DNA of 64,000 nucleotides from Micromussa lordhowensis (taxonomy: Eukaryota; Cnidaria; Anthozoa; Scleractinia; Lobophylliidae). This document shows, one piece after another, positions 46,201-61,200 of this stretch (the stretch's first letter is position 1; every line of letters begins with the position of its first letter). Made by a program: the position numbers and the translations under genes. The stretch covers positions 16,066,455 to 16,130,454 of the forward strand of contig OZ026604.1 of assembly GCA_964020085.1 (NCBI GenBank). Direction: 5' to 3'. The notes below the pieces were generated by a model. It made no database searches, had not been told where the DNA came from, and saw only the letters and a list, made by a program, of their open reading frames with translations.

Positions 46201-49200
46201 ACCTTGAATTAAAATACTGTAGTACACACATGAAACAAGCACACTGCTAAGATTATTTCTTATCAAGGTTTATGTCCAGGGAGTGGATCAACCAGGCAGG
46301 GGTCGAAGAAAAAAAATCTGAAATTTCTTATTAAAGTACCAGACATAAAAGGAAAATCAACCGTATGAAACATTGTGGAACACCAGGCCTACAGCCTTTA
46401 AACAAAAACAGTGCTTAAATACCCAACATGTTGAACTTCCATATGTCCCAAGTAGTGAAAGATATTGGAAATATGCATTGGAACCTCAATTTCACGAAAG
46501 GGCCAAGCGACTGGCAAAATATGTTTGCTATAACAAGGTATTGTTCCATCAAGGTTCTTTTCTATATATTTCACTATTACTGGGGTAAACAGTTGGTAAT
46601 ACTCAGGTCTTTGTTACATAGAGGTTCGTTAAATCGAGGTTCCACTGTATAAGGGATTAGAATTTCACAATCAAAACTATATCAGTATATACAGTGGAAG
46701 CCCTTGTAAGCAGACACCCTCGGGCACAGGCGGCCCAAGCTCATAATGGAAAGATGGCCACCTACGGGAGCTTGCCCAGCTTACAATAAAGATTGGGAAT
46801 GGAAAAATACCACTAAATCATTATTATGGTTTTGTTTTATGCCATGATCATGGTGATAACTCTATGTACACATTACTGTGTACTACAGTACTAGGACTGA
46901 CCCTTTGTGATTAAAGAACAAATCATAAATGCAGCCAGCATTAACATTAGCATTAACAGTCTCACTGCAATAAAAATCAGTGATGCAATTTACAAATGTT
47001 TCTAAGTACATTTCAAAGTCCGGCCCAATTCCTTTCAAGTCTGTTAAGTCCAGATCGTAAGCCCCCCCCCCCCCCCCCCAAGTGTTTGTAGCCACTTAGG
47101 AGAATGTCAGCTTACAGGCCGGAATGAGTAAATACTGAGTTTTTATGGAAGCTCAAATGGGGTTTTGTGAAGGCAGTCGATAGTAGAGCTGTCTGGTTAC
47201 AAAAGTGTCCATAAAGAGGGACGTATACAAAACATGGACGGGGGTCCATGGACCACCATGGACCACCCCATGGACCCGGTCCATGGACCACCCCATGCAC
47301 CACCCCTAATTTTCAAAAGGAAATCACCCTTGCCTGAGGTCAGGGTTTGAAACACACAGACTCGTATCTATTGCTTATGTCCTTGAGGGTTTGTCTCGTA
47401 TTAGCGGGTTGCTTTGGGATCGATAAATAAAAAGACTTCGTTTTACACGGGGTAGTACGATCGCGACTGTACATAGCTTGCAATACAGGCGTACTTCGTG
47501 GGTACAAGCAATAAATACTCACCTGATCTTTGGATCATTTCAAGGCAGCTGCCATCTTAGATGAAGGAGTGCGAAGGGGCTAGAGCGAGTTATGTTATCC
47601 GGCAACCTACCCCCTCCAAGGTCACGCTTCGTTTAATACATTCTGTGCTCTCCCATTAAAATTACAAGCTATCCATTAAACTTTTTTCATCAATATACCT
47701 TGATTACAAATTTGTGTTTGTAAGGTAAACTACTTCGTTTATAAAATAAATCGGCTTATTTTTACAATAAGCGGGGTGGGGGGGGGTGGGGGATGTCTTC
47801 CCGATCAAATTGCAATTTGGAAGTGTTGGAATGAAAATACTGGGGGTAAAAATGGATCTAGATCTTCTGTATCTCAAAACGAGTTTGTGCTCTTCCCATT
47901 TATGGGAGCGCGATCCCAAAGCAACCCGCTTATATGAGACAAACCCCTCTGGTAAATTTTAATATTAACATGGGCGATTTCCTTTTGAAAATTAAGGGTG
48001 GTCCATGGGGTGGTCCATGGGGTGGTCCATGGTGGTCCATGGACCGGGTCCATGGGGTGGTCCATGGACCCCGGTCCATGTTTTGTATACGTCCCATAAA
48101 GAGAGCTTCCACTGTATTTACCTTCAACACATCTCAAAGCTTTTTGAAAACCATATCATCCAGTGACAAAGTTACAAAAGAATTATTGCATCTTGACATT
48201 CTTGAGCTTCTCTGCCATGGTTTCAAAGCAACTAGTTCAAATTCCCCTAAACCCCTACCCCCCTTTTTTTTACATAGTGAAAAAGGTGTCCAGCAAATGA
48301 TGTTTAATAATTCAATCCGCATTGTTTTCTAAAACTAGTGGAATGGTTATTCCAGACATTCGCTATATATATAGTATATAGTTGATTTATTAAATTCAGA
48401 AAAGTAACTGAGAAAAGTTGCTTGTCAAGGCACACTCATCCACGGTATGCAAGCTTTACCTTTTGTTATCACTGATCTGCCAATTTACTTGTTTCATTTT
48501 TGATGTCTTTTTGTAGTCAAATCCGTGGACTTCATCTGAACCAGTTCGGCACAATTCTACGTGGACCATTGTCATATATTCAGGCAAAACTCTTCTTCCC
48601 AGAGAAGGAGCAAAAGAAAGTTTTCCCTGTAATGAATGTGCTAATTAAAATGCTACAAGAGGGAGGCTACTTCCACATACAAGGTACCTGTCCATGTAAA
48701 CAGTTCTATTGTAAGTTACAAATGAATTTTAATTCTTACAAGTTAGTAAGGAGTCTTAGAGGGTACTGCGTGATTAGCCTTTGCTAGTTTCAGGCATGCC
48801 CTTTTTTTGTTAAATTTAATTTCAAAACAATAAAGTGTATAGAGTGTGTAATAAGGAGTCTCAGAGGGTACTTTGTGAATTAATAAGGAGTGTCAGAGGG
48901 TACTGTGTGAATTAATAGGGAGTGTCAGAGGTTACTGTGTGAATTATTAAGGAGTCTTGTTGTGTCTCACAGAATAAACCTGACTCGAATCACAAACACA
49001 ACTTGGTTTAATCAAACATGGCGGTTCGATACAACAAGGTTGCGCACATGGCATTCGTGCACATGTAGTGATGACAAAATCCGCAGACCAGTTTGTGCGA
49101 CATAGCATCCCTCCCCCCAAAATTCACAACTAATCAAGACACACGAGTTCAGTTCAGTCATAAGTTCAGTTTCTCAGGTGGCTTTCGCAGCCGAAGGGGG

Positions 49201-52200
49201 TAACGCCTAGGTGGCGGTGTTGCTGAACAGCTGATCCTGATTTCGTTCGGGCTGCTAGGAGAGTTGTTTGAAGAGCTAATTTCATCTCTGTTTATAGTCC
49301 GTACTTCTTCAATGCTACTCGCAAGAGGAGGTTTTGGCTCTTCTACACTTCTAATGCTGCTTGTCGCTGGTGGAATTCCTACTAAGACAGCTGGGTCAAG
49401 CTGTGGTGTGCAGTGTTCCTTGGTGATGTTCGGAGTTACTGCAGTTTCCTTGAGCTGATCGATATGCCGTCTCCATACTGTATTAGGTGCAACACTGACT
49501 TCGTAGGATAAGGGTCCAGGGTGAGCTGTGATGACTCCGGGGACCCACTTCTCTTTGGTTTGGTAATTTCGGTTCGTATATTAGGTTTGAGTATGTCGAG
49601 CCTCGTTCTGAGGTTTCTTCCTATGAGGAGTACCGCTGGTGACTCTCCGGTAAGCGCATGTGGTGTTGTCCTGTAGGCTAACAAGAAGTTGGTTAGCTTC
49701 CTGGAGATGGTTTGCTTTTCTGTCAATGCCGCACGGAGGGCTTGCTTGAATGTCTGTACAAAACGTTCAGCGATTCCATTTGTAGCTGGATGGTATGGGG
49801 CTGACCTTATGTGCTTGATACCATTTCTTCTCATGAATGTGCGGAATTCATCTGCTGTGAAGTGGGGTCCATTATCGCTGACCAACTGTTCAGGTAAGCC
49901 ATGTGTCGCAAAGAGCTTTCTCAGTTCCTCGATTGTTCTGGCAGCACTTGTCGTGGTCATTGGTATCACTTCGGGCCATTTGGAATGCGCATCTACAACA
50001 ATCAGAAACATTGTTCCTAGGAATGGTCCCGCAAAATCTACGTGAATACGTTGCCATGGGCGTGCTGGCCACTCCCACGCATGAAGTGGGGCAGTCTTAG
50101 GATTGTTTTGGGTGAGTTGACAGCCTGTGCACCCCTTCGCTACTTCTTCGATTGCTTTGTCCATCCCCGGCCACCACATGTAGCGCCAAAGCCTTCATTT
50201 TCACGATGCCAAGGTGGCCTTCGTGGAGCTCTTCTAACAGCTGTGCCCGGTACCTAGGTGGAATTATCCCTCGTGAGCCCCACATAAGGCAGCCATCCTG
50301 TAAGGTGAGCTCTTCTTTTCTTCTGTGGAATGGTTCCAGCTCTTTCTCACTACTCGGTGGCCACCCATGCTTCATGTATTCAACGACACGTGTCAAAATC
50401 CTATCTCTCTGGGTTGCTTGACGAATCATGTCTGCACTGACTGGCAGTACTTCTAGCTGTGATACTTGAAACATTTCCACTGGATCAGCTACTTCCTTGT
50501 TGCATTCTTTTCTCAAAGGTAGACGTGATAATCTGTCTGCATTTCCATGCTGGGTGGTGTTCTTGTACTCAATGCTGTACTTGAATCCTGCTAGGAACAA
50601 TGCGTAGCGTTGCAAGCGAGCAACTGTCATTGCTGGTATTTCCTTTCTTGGGGTTGAAAATTGAGGTTAGGGGCTCAAGATCTGTCACCAGTGTGAAGTG
50701 GCGACCAAACAGGTATAGGTGGAATTTCTTGACTCCCCAAACCAAGGCTAATGCCTCCTTATCTATCTGGGAGTAGTTCCTTTCTGCTTTCGTTAAAGTA
50801 CGTGACACAAAGGTTATGGGTCATTCTGAGCCGTCCTCCATGACATGAGATAAAACTGCCCCAACTCCAACCGATGAAGCATCACATGCCAGCCTCAATG
50901 GTCGTTCTGGATCATAGTGGGTAAGAACCATATCTGATGCGATGAGTTTCTTTACTGAGACAAAGGCATCCTCGCACTCTGCGGTCCACTTCCACGGCTT
51001 GCCTTGTTCTAAGAGCCTGTTAAGGGGATTGATGGTGGTGGCGAGGGTTGGCAAGAACTTGTGGTAGTAGTTTACCAGCCCCAAGAATGAACGGACTTGT
51101 TGGATGTTCTCTGGCCTAGGGGCATTAACAACTGCATCAACCTTTTCTTGAGTCTTGTGTAGTCCGTGTTGATCTACTTCGTGTCCGCAGTAGGTTATCT
51201 TCGTCTGGAAAAACTCGCATCTGTCGCGATTTGCTTGTAGGCCATGTTCCTTTAGCCTTTTCAGTACTTCCTCCAGGTGGCCAAGATGCTCTTCATCATC
51301 TTTTCCTGTGATGATCATATCGTCTATAATGCAGCTGGTTCCTTCTATTCCTTCTAGGATTTGATCCAATGATCTCTGCCAAATGGCTGGGGCTGAGGAT
51401 ATCCCAAAAATCAGGCGATTGTATAGGTACAATCCTTGGTGCGTGTTGATCGTTAAATACTCTTGTGACTCTTCTTCCACCTCCATCTCATGGTATGCCT
51501 GTCTGAGGTCAATCTTGGTGGACTTCTTCCCCCCTGCCAGCTTGGCAAATATGTCATCGATGCGAGGGAGGGGGTACTCCTCTGTCTGCAGTTGGGGGTT
51601 TACTGTGATCTTATAGTCGCCACAAATACGTACTGCACCGTTTGGTTTGACGACAGGTACAATAGGTGTTGACCAGTTGCTGAATTTGACCTTGCGTAGT
51701 ATTCCCTCTTCTTCTAAGCGTTTCAGTTCAACCTCAACTTTCGGTTTCACTGCTTTACTCCTTCCTAGAAGACGAATTGAAGTTGAAAGAAGACGACATA
51801 GACGGAATTTCAATAGAACGTGCACATCGACTTGGTAAACGAAATGTAAATAGTGAGAAGCCGCGCCCGATCATAGCAAAGTTTAGTTTCTACAAGAATG
51901 AAGAATTCATACTATCTAACGCTTGTTTTCTCGCTGGAACAGTCTACGGAATTTCACAAGATTTCCCTCGAGAGATTGTAGAAATACGAAGAGGCCTAGT
52001 GAGAGTCTTAAAAGATGCAAAGAAAGAGGGGCGCGATGCCAAATTGGTGTATGACAAACTATACATCAACGGTCAGAGATACATACATGTACCATGATTA
52101 CGAACAGACAAATTGATAAATGACAAGAACAATCTTATGACAAGAGGCTCAACATCTCTTTCACGGAAAGATGTGCTTTGGCTTGCCATGGAGACCCTCT

Positions 52201-55200
52201 CAAACTAAGTATGTTTTTTAGGGTTAATGTAATTGGTGTTGCTATAGATGTATTTTTGTTTAGCCATGTTTTTATTTATTTTTTGCTCCTATTTTGGTGT
52301 ACAGTGTATCGAGTGGGGAAATCTATTATGTATGAAACCCTACTAATTTTATTTAAGTTTCAGTAGAGCTTTCAATGTCTAACATAACAATTTCATCTCT
52401 TAATGTAAGAGGCTTGGGCAACAACGAAAAACGAAGAGAAATTTTTCAGTGGCTAAGAAAGAAAAAGTTTTCTATTTACATGCTGCAAGAGGTCCATTGT
52501 ACTGAAAGGTCCTTTGAGACTTGGGCCGCTGAATGGGGTTATACGGCTTTTTTCAGCGGCATTGCAAGTAACAAAGCAGGTGTCGCTATCCTGTTCAATA
52601 GCAACTTTACATTCAAGGTTTTGAGGCAAATATGTGATAAGGAAGGGAAGGTACATTATCATTGATATAGAAGTCGGTGAGCTAATCTTAACGATCTGTA
52701 ATATTTATGCTCCTAACAAAGACGACCCCATTTTCTTCCAAAATATACGTGAACAAATGATAATGTTTAGTTGTGAGGAAATTATTCTTGGTGGAGATTT
52801 TAATCTTGTTATGGATGTCAAGAAGGACAAAAAGGGCGGGAAATCATCGACGCACCGAAACTCCTTGAAAGTGATTCAAAATATTCAAGATAATCTTGAT
52901 CTGACTGATATATGGCGGGACGTAAACCCAGAGGAGAGAAGGTACACGTGTAGACAAAACAAGCCTGAAATACATTGCCGGTTAGATTTTTTCCTTGTAA
53001 GTGTAAGTCTCGCTGGAAGAATTTATAAAGCTGACATCCTTCCCAGCTACAAGACGGATCATTCTTTATGCAACATCGTTATTAATTACCAGACCCATCC
53101 CAGAGGACCAGGTCTTTGGAAATTAAACTCGTCACTCTTGGGGGAAATTGATTACGTAAACAATATTAAATCTACAATTCTTGAAACGGTCAACCAGTAT
53201 GAAAGTGACGAAACAGTAGACGAAGTGTTGCTATGGGAAATGATTAAGCTTCAAATTAGAGATACTTCAATCAAATAGGCCGGTTTTCTGAAAGGCGAAA
53301 ATAAAGAAAATGAAGACCAAGGAAGTCGATATTGAAAATGATATTTCCGCTCTTGAAAGGCAACTTGAGAGCTGTATAAATAACGACAAAGAAGCTCTTG
53401 CTGAACAATTGAGGGTGAAGAAAAGGGAATTAAAGAACATTATTGAATACAAAACAAAAGGAGCCATAATTAGATCCAAAGCGAGATGGTATAATGAAGG
53501 TGAGAAAAATAACAAATATTTCCTGAACCTTGAAAATCGCCACTGTAAAAAAAGACAATCATGCAGATCAAGGCAATGGATGGAGCAAATCTTACAAATG
53601 ACTCAGATATTTTAAGAGCGTGTAATTCTTTTTATAGTGATCTCTACGCAACCAAGAGTACCAAAATGACAGAAGATTTGGAAAAACAATTTTTTGGCTA
53701 TGAACACCCACACAAACTCAACGAAATTGATAAGGAAAAATGCGAGGGTCTCTTAACTGAAAGAGAATGTCTCGAAGCTGTGAAGTCAATGGAATCCGGA
53801 AAATCACCGATACTATTGAATGGACCTTCGTGCGGAAAACGCTAGAGCATTTTGGCTTTGGTTCCTCCTTAATTAATTGGATTAATTTATTTTATTCTGA
53901 TATCCAAAGCTGCATAATAAATAATGGATGGTCGGGGGGTTTCTTTGGCTTAGGTAGAGGAGTAAGACAGGGCTGCCCACTCTCGCCTTACCTATTTATT
54001 CTCTGTGTCGAGGTGTTAGCAACAGCTATTCGTGGAGATAACGAGATAAAAGGAATCCCCGTGGGAAACGTCGAGTGTAAATTAAGTCAGTATACGGACA
54101 ACACTACGATGATATTAGATGGTTCACAAGCGTCGCTTGATAGGTCCTTTGCTTTGCTAGACAGTTTCGGTCAACTGTCTGGCCTGTGAGTTAACTGTGA
54201 AAAAGCTGAAGTTCTCTGGATAGAATCAAAGAAAGGGTCAAACCAAATTATGTGCCCAGAAAAAAACTTGAAATGGGCGAATGGCAAAGTTAAGGCTTTA
54301 GGTGTTTGGTTTTGTACGGACCAAAATGAAGGAATGAAAATGAACTATGAAGACAAGGTTCACAAAGTTGAAGATATTCTTAACAATTGGCAAAACAAGA
54401 GATTAACGCTTCCTGGAAAGATTACAATTATAAAAACTTTAGCTGCATCCCAATTGGTCTATATCATGTCCTCATTACGTACATGTTTTAAATCTTTAAA
54501 AGAAATAAATCATTTGCTTTTCAAATTTCTCTGGGATGGAAAAAGGGACAAAAGGGACAAAAGGGACATCATGGCTTTCAATAAGTCTTTAAAGATCGCC
54601 TGGATAGTTAAGTATATTTCCGATGATTGTAAATCCAAATGGAAAACTTTTTGGGATTTCTATCTTTCAAAATGGGGAGGAAGATTAGTTTTTCTTGGAA
54701 ACTTGGGAAAAAAAGACGCCTCCAAACATGATATCAAGGATGACTTCCTCTGAGAACTTATCGAATTTCAGAGACTCGTTCCTCTCCAAACACGACTTCT
54801 GTAGTAGTATGATATGGAATAACTCATTTGTCAGAATTGCTAATAGCCCATTTTTCTATAAGCACTGGGCCAAAGCTGGTGTACAAAATATCAAAGACCT
54901 TGTTAACGATGATTTACGATCATAACTTATAGAGAATTTAGAGAGAAATATTGCTCATGACATCTGCCTCTTTCCTTGAATTTTATGGGGTGACCTCAGC
55001 CATAAGGAGTGCTATGAAGTCTTTGAAATGGTAGACGCAAGATAGAAAAGATCAGGAGTTTTCGGTGCAAAAACTGATTGCAGCAACCAAGCCGACTAAT
55101 CTAGCTTATAAAATTCTTGTAAGAAAAAATTCCACTAGCCCGCAAAAGAGTCAAGAAAAATGGGTAAAGGACTGTTGCCTTGAAGTGGTGGAGGATTTGA

Positions 55201-58200
55201 GCTGGAGGTCGATTTATTTACTACCAAGGTTGTGTACGATCAGTACAAAAATAAGGAACTTCCAGTTCAAATTTCTCCACAGACGTATAGCCACGAATAC
55301 CTTTCTATCTAAAATAGGTATTTCAGACACTACTCTTTGCTATCTGTGCAAAACAGACAAGGAAACATTAATTCATCTTTTCTGGGAATGCTCGGTAGTG
55401 AAAACTTTTTGGGAAAGGATTCATTGTTTTTTTTGTTTCAATCCATTTGATACCAGCCTCACACGTTTTGGATATATATGAATGTTTAAGTTTTAAAGGA
55501 GAGAAAGACGATATTTTAGTAAGCCACTGTTTGCTCCTCGCTAGGTATTATATTTATTGCTGTAAATTTAAGAACATCTCTCCATCTATCATAGAATATG
55601 TGCAACAGCTGAAATATAACTTAGACATTGAAAAACAAATATCTATGGTCACCGATTCTCAGAATAAATTTCAGCAGAAGTGGCACAAAATGCTTCATGT
55701 ACTATAATTGCCTCATAGTCTGCGAGCGGGCTCAAAATGTGAGCCTACTCGCAGGCTATACTTTACGCTCTCCTTATCCTGATCTAGAGCCTCTGAAAAT
55801 CAAGCTTGCTAAACGCTGTACTTCCGGGTTTCTTTCAAGCTTCTACTTTTATCTACCCCACTCACATTTTTAGCCTTTTTGTCTTTCAATATTTTCTGTG
55901 TAAATTGCTTTTTTTTGGAAATGATGTGATATTTGTTCGTTTTATACTTTTACCTGCACCTTGTACTATTCCAATGCTACCCCAATCCTAAAAAACCATC
56001 TACTCACTGACTGTCGCAGTTAGGTACGAATTTAATATAAGGTTCATGGTTGAATATGCAAGTTTTTAATTCATCGAATTTTCAGTTACTAGTATAGGCT
56101 AATTATAACACAGGTATCATAGCTCAGATACGATTTTATAACTCATATCTCAGTGGAGTTCGTTAGAGCAACTCGTTAAAAACAGCCTTAACTGTAGCTT
56201 GAAGTGCTTTTATCTAGTCACTGATGAGCCCCATCTTTGTATACTATTTGTGAAATGTTGGACACAACTTGCCGCTGAACTTTCAGTTACATTATAATAT
56301 AATGGAAAGAGTGAATGGTGTTTCGCCCCATGTAAAGGAATCCAATAGAGTCTTGGATTTCGGATTCCAAAACATTGGATTCTGGAATCTAGTTACTGAA
56401 TTGGCTGGATTTCGGATTCCAAAGGTAACAGATTCCATCCAGATTCTGGATTCTCTCTGTACATGAGACAAGGAGTTTCTCGTAATTAAATGCCCGCAAA
56501 TGTCAGGGAAAGCTACTGGAAAGTACTTGCCCTCTAGAACCTTAAATGTTTTGCAGTTACCTTTGAAACGGTGCTTCAATGATTCTAACGTTTAGCTTGT
56601 ATTTTAAAGGAGGTCAAACTTAGGGTGCATTCCTTTGATGTGATCAGGATCATGATCTGTAATCCAATGTCACTCAGATCATAGTTCATCAAAGGACCGA
56701 TGAATCCGTGATCAGAGTGGATTCATCGGTTCCTTTGATGCACCATGATCTGAGTGATCTTGGATCAGTGATCCTAATCCAGATCACCCAAAAAGAACAC
56801 ACCCTTATTCTTGGTGCACATTATTTGCTAACCGATACTCTATCCACTCTAATGGCTGAATATTAACTCTCAACTGTTTAGCTGGAATAGTGCTATAAAC
56901 GTTTGTCAAGGAGCCTTCTAACGGAAACTTAATGTTTTAGTTGTACAATGGATAAGTCATAGCCCATTGCAGAAACGTGAGAGGACTGGGACGAGTTTCT
57001 TATATTGATTAGATTGAAAATCTAAACATTTCAACTGAAATGTTACTGAATGAAAAGCTACCCAGCCAAGTTTGAGAGTTTTCAGTGGAAAATTGTTCAA
57101 ATGGGACAATCTCAAAAGTTGCAAAATTCCATACAAATCTTTATAATTTTGTGGCTTGTCTACCCAATCCATACAAACTCTCTATTTTAGGTGATATTTG
57201 AAGAGCTACCATTTTGCAATTTTCCTTCTCTAAATACTTCTATTCTTGGTAAATACTCTCAAATTTAGTTCATCTTTCATTTGAATATCTTAGTTTTTCA
57301 AACAAACGGAAAACAATCATACTCTTTCCCAGTCCTCTCACGTTTCTGCAATTGCCTATGGTTAGTTTGCATTTTACCAAGCGTGGTCACCGTGTTTGTC
57401 TCTGCAACCTCTACTACAGTCCATATTCACACGTTCATTTGTTAAGAGCATTTCGTGCTCTCAGGACAGTAGTATACGTGGCTCATAGGGGGAGTAGCCA
57501 ATCAGAGTGTAATGCATATAATAAGCACATCATTTAAAAAGCTCTTTTTGTCCACGTGACAACCAAGATGCTGGAAATGCATTTGGACCTAGCAGAAGCC
57601 GAATTAAAAATTCAAGATGGCAGCGCCCTTGAAAGCAAGATGCCGACATCGGTTCGGACACACTGAGAAGCACCGTGAAACCATGAAACCTGGGGTACTT
57701 ACCATTTACATGAGAAAACCGGAAATCCCAGTTGGAAAATCAAATGGTTCGCCCTATTCCGTTTGGGAAGCTTCAGAAAATATGGGCTGAGATTTGAAGT
57801 GATGCTATTTTTCTGTTCTTTTAAGTCTCTCAAACTGATGTGGATAGACTTAATAGCGATTCCCTCTCCGGCAACGTCGCATTTAAGTGTTTAATGTTTA
57901 TGCCTGAAATTTCCAACCGGATGGTTTTTGTAAATGGTAAGCACCCCAAGTCTTCAGGCCTTGATCGCGTAGGATCGAGTAAACACCGGAGTCTGTGTAG
58001 GAAATTGCCCACCAGATGTGAAGGCCTGAGACCGGGGTCTTACCATTTTTCCAGACTCGTCCGATGTGTCAATCAAACCAGGCTTAAGAGTTGGCAACAG
58101 ATACGATTGTCAATGTCTTGGCAACATGTCTTGGCACAAGTAGACCGCTATGACGTTCTGATGATGGGAATGTTTGGTAAACAGATCCAACACCCGTTTA

Positions 58201-61200
58201 TCCTTTTCTACTTCAGGCATTAGATCGTCCAACACTAGTAATTCGCCCTTAGGAAACCACATTTTCAATTGATCTGTGTTCAGAATGCCTTCGTGAAACT
58301 TCATCCCCTGTCTTTCAGGGGTTGAAACCCTTCTTGCCATGCCCCTTAGCAATAATGTATTTGGGAAGGTGGGGTATGAAACAAATTGAGGTTGTTCAGT
58401 AAACGTTTGGTGGTAAACACTGTCTAGCCACACACCGAAGGACCCATCACCAACAGACTGGAAGGGGTGTGAAATCGAAAAAATGTCTCACACCATGAAA
58501 TGTCTCACTTCACAACGAAAAGTACAGGTGTCTTGTTGATGTTTCACTTTACACACTTTATCCCATTCTAACTCTTTCTCGATCCTATTTTTTTATTGTT
58601 GTCTACATAATCATGTTTCAAGAAATGCCTTAAGAACGTACTCATGCTTTGACCACTTGCTCTGTCTTTTAATTAGAACAAGGCAGAATCACCACAACGT
58701 TTACTGTAAAGCGATTGCAGAGGCTGTCCATGGTAAATCACGTTCTTCCATCGACTTTTTAACCAGTCTTGCAAGGGTTTTGTTGTCGCATAAGACTCCA
58801 GAGGTAGGGCATAGCTGTTCATCACTTCGCATGCATTCCATTTCATTCATTTGGGTCCAAAGCGCCAGCCAGTGTCAGCCCGGTCTATTGTGTGGAACTG
58901 TGTTCACGATGTACCCGCGAGGCTCTTTTCTGATCGGTTGATGGGGTAATCGATCGCAAGCCACTGTCCTGTAAAAATAGGGACTCGAGATTGCATCTGC
59001 GTTTGCCAAATGATCCAGTTGTACATTATTCAGAGGACCTTTCTCCATTAGCATTGGTAAATTTTGTACAACACTGCTTTGTTCTTGTCTATTTCCAAGA
59101 GGTTCCCAAACTCTCCGTACGAGATGACTGTGATGTTGTTACCTGGTGGTACACCGAAGTTCAGCACGATCTGTAACTCTCCTGACTGCTTGGGGTTCAA
59201 CACCGGACTGTCCAAACATCCATTGGCTGCATTGTCAAATACAAACAGTGTGCAATTCTTGCCTTGACCCGTCTTTGCTTCTCACCATGTTTCCTTGATG
59301 CTTGCACAAACATCCTGTGGCTTGTAAGAACTGATAGTAACCTGCCAGATCTTGGGTGCCATCCTTTTGCACTAGTTCTAGGGTACTCATCTGGTCTCAC
59401 CAGTTACTCAGACCAAACTTTTGAAAACAGAATGGGTCATGTGCCACAGTACCATTGAACGCTTCTGAAAGCACAAGTCCAATAATGACTCTGTCAGCTA
59501 GGAATTTTGCCTTCAAATAAATTGTTGCACTCGTATCTTTGCTGATTCCCTTGCATGTTGAAGGTCCAAATTTCACTTTTCACGGTCAGGTAAGCCACTA
59601 TGGCTCTGTTGACATTCATTTTCATCATCAACTCTCGGTAGACACTGGGGTTGAGTCTTACTTGACACAGATACATTCTTACTTTGACCTTTTCTTGCGT
59701 CAATCTTCCAGCTACATTCACACCATTCAAGAGGAGGGGGGGCAAGGGGGGAATCTTGTCACGAAGTCACGATAGTAAATTTTCAATTTCACGAATCACA
59801 AAACAAAATATTCACTTTTCACGATTCCCAAACATGTGCACGAAACTAATCAAAATTTGTACAAAAAAGTGCATTGTTTAAGTTAACCAATAATTTACAG
59901 CTGTTGGGGAGGTGATATTTGAAATCTTAATTTGTTGGTTTTATTTTAAGAGACCTCTTAAGAGAAATCTCAGACTTAGAAGGCTCTTTCACTGCGAGTT
60001 GTTGCGGCTCTTTAGAAGGTCAGAGTATCGTACTCTGAGGTGGCTTGACTCAAGTGTTAAATTCACTAAGGTCACGGAAAAAATCTGATCACAATGCATT
60101 GAAATTCAGCTACGAACTCAACTTTAGAAATTCACGATTTATTTCTATTCACGATTCACAGCCAAGGACTTGCATTTCACGCCTCATGGAATACACTTCA
60201 ATCACGATTCACGGAACAGTTGTTTTATCAAATCACGATTCACAGAGCACAAAAAAAACCGGATCACGGCGTCACAAAAATACCCTTGCCCCTCCTCATT
60301 CAAGAACAAATTGGGAGAATTGAAGTGCATGTGAAATACCAATCTACACACCAGGTACCAACAATTTGTTCAAGTGGAACACCTCAATGTGGGGTGTAAA
60401 CCTTAGCACATGACGTTTTCCATCCGTGTAATTGCCTTGTTCTGCTTTCATGAGTTTTACTGAAGCTTGTTGGTTGGAGGACAATGCTTGTAAAGCCTCA
60501 TGTCCATCTCCTTCCGTGTTTGTGTTGTTCACGGTCAGTGGCATTGGAAAGTCCAGGGCATTGTACCAACCTTGAGGTTTTAACACGGTTTCTCCATCGA
60601 TCATCTCTGTTGAAGTTGAGCAATGTTTCCAGGTATGCTTTGTAGTGATAGGTGTCGGGCCACATTATCACCATTAGCCAATTTACGCGCTAGCTCAATC
60701 TCAAAGAAACTTCGACTGAGATCCAGGTAATCTTCTTGAGGTACCACTTGGAATTCCATGGGGTTGATGCCTGTCATGTAGGTCTGAATGGGTAAGAAGC
60801 GATAACTGGACATGCTGAGATTGGTGGGTGGAATGGTGAACAGCCCACCATCCATCAAGGTATCCGTCATTTTTTCTTCTTTTGTCTCGTTGCTAAGATG
60901 AGATCCCAATCGTACCTTTCGCCTCCGTAATGTTTCACTGCTTGTTTAGCGCTCTGTTTGCACCCTCTTTCACCTTTTGAATGGGATCTCAAATGCCTCA
61001 ACCGCTTTTTAACCCTTTCAGACCTCCCATAAGACATGCTTTCAGCAGTTCGTGAATGAAACCACCTCCATCTTGCGTGTCAAGTTTGAATCGCGTTAAA
61101 CTTTCACCTTTCATGAACATTTGAAGTAATGGGTGAGAATCGTGTTTCCTTCCCCAAATTCAATCAGTTTGCCTGTTGTTTGCAACACTTGCTTCTCAAT

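Larger units (their letters stand above)
51766..55990 (+). mobile_element. 5'-truncated L1/Tx1-type LINE
   Basis: Begins inside ORF1, directly abutting the Gypsy relic. It contains the ORF1 C-terminal region, an intergenic part and a fragmented ORF2 with apurinic endonuclease, reverse transcriptase and a terminal Cys-rich region. No poly-A tail or target duplication is evident; the 3' end is placed where similarity in style fades. Opposite orientation to the Gypsy relic. Confidence 0.85.

Noticed and set aside
47874..48332. Pro/Gly/Trp-rich frames
   Set aside because: Produced by the TCCATGGACCACC repeats of the foldback arm.
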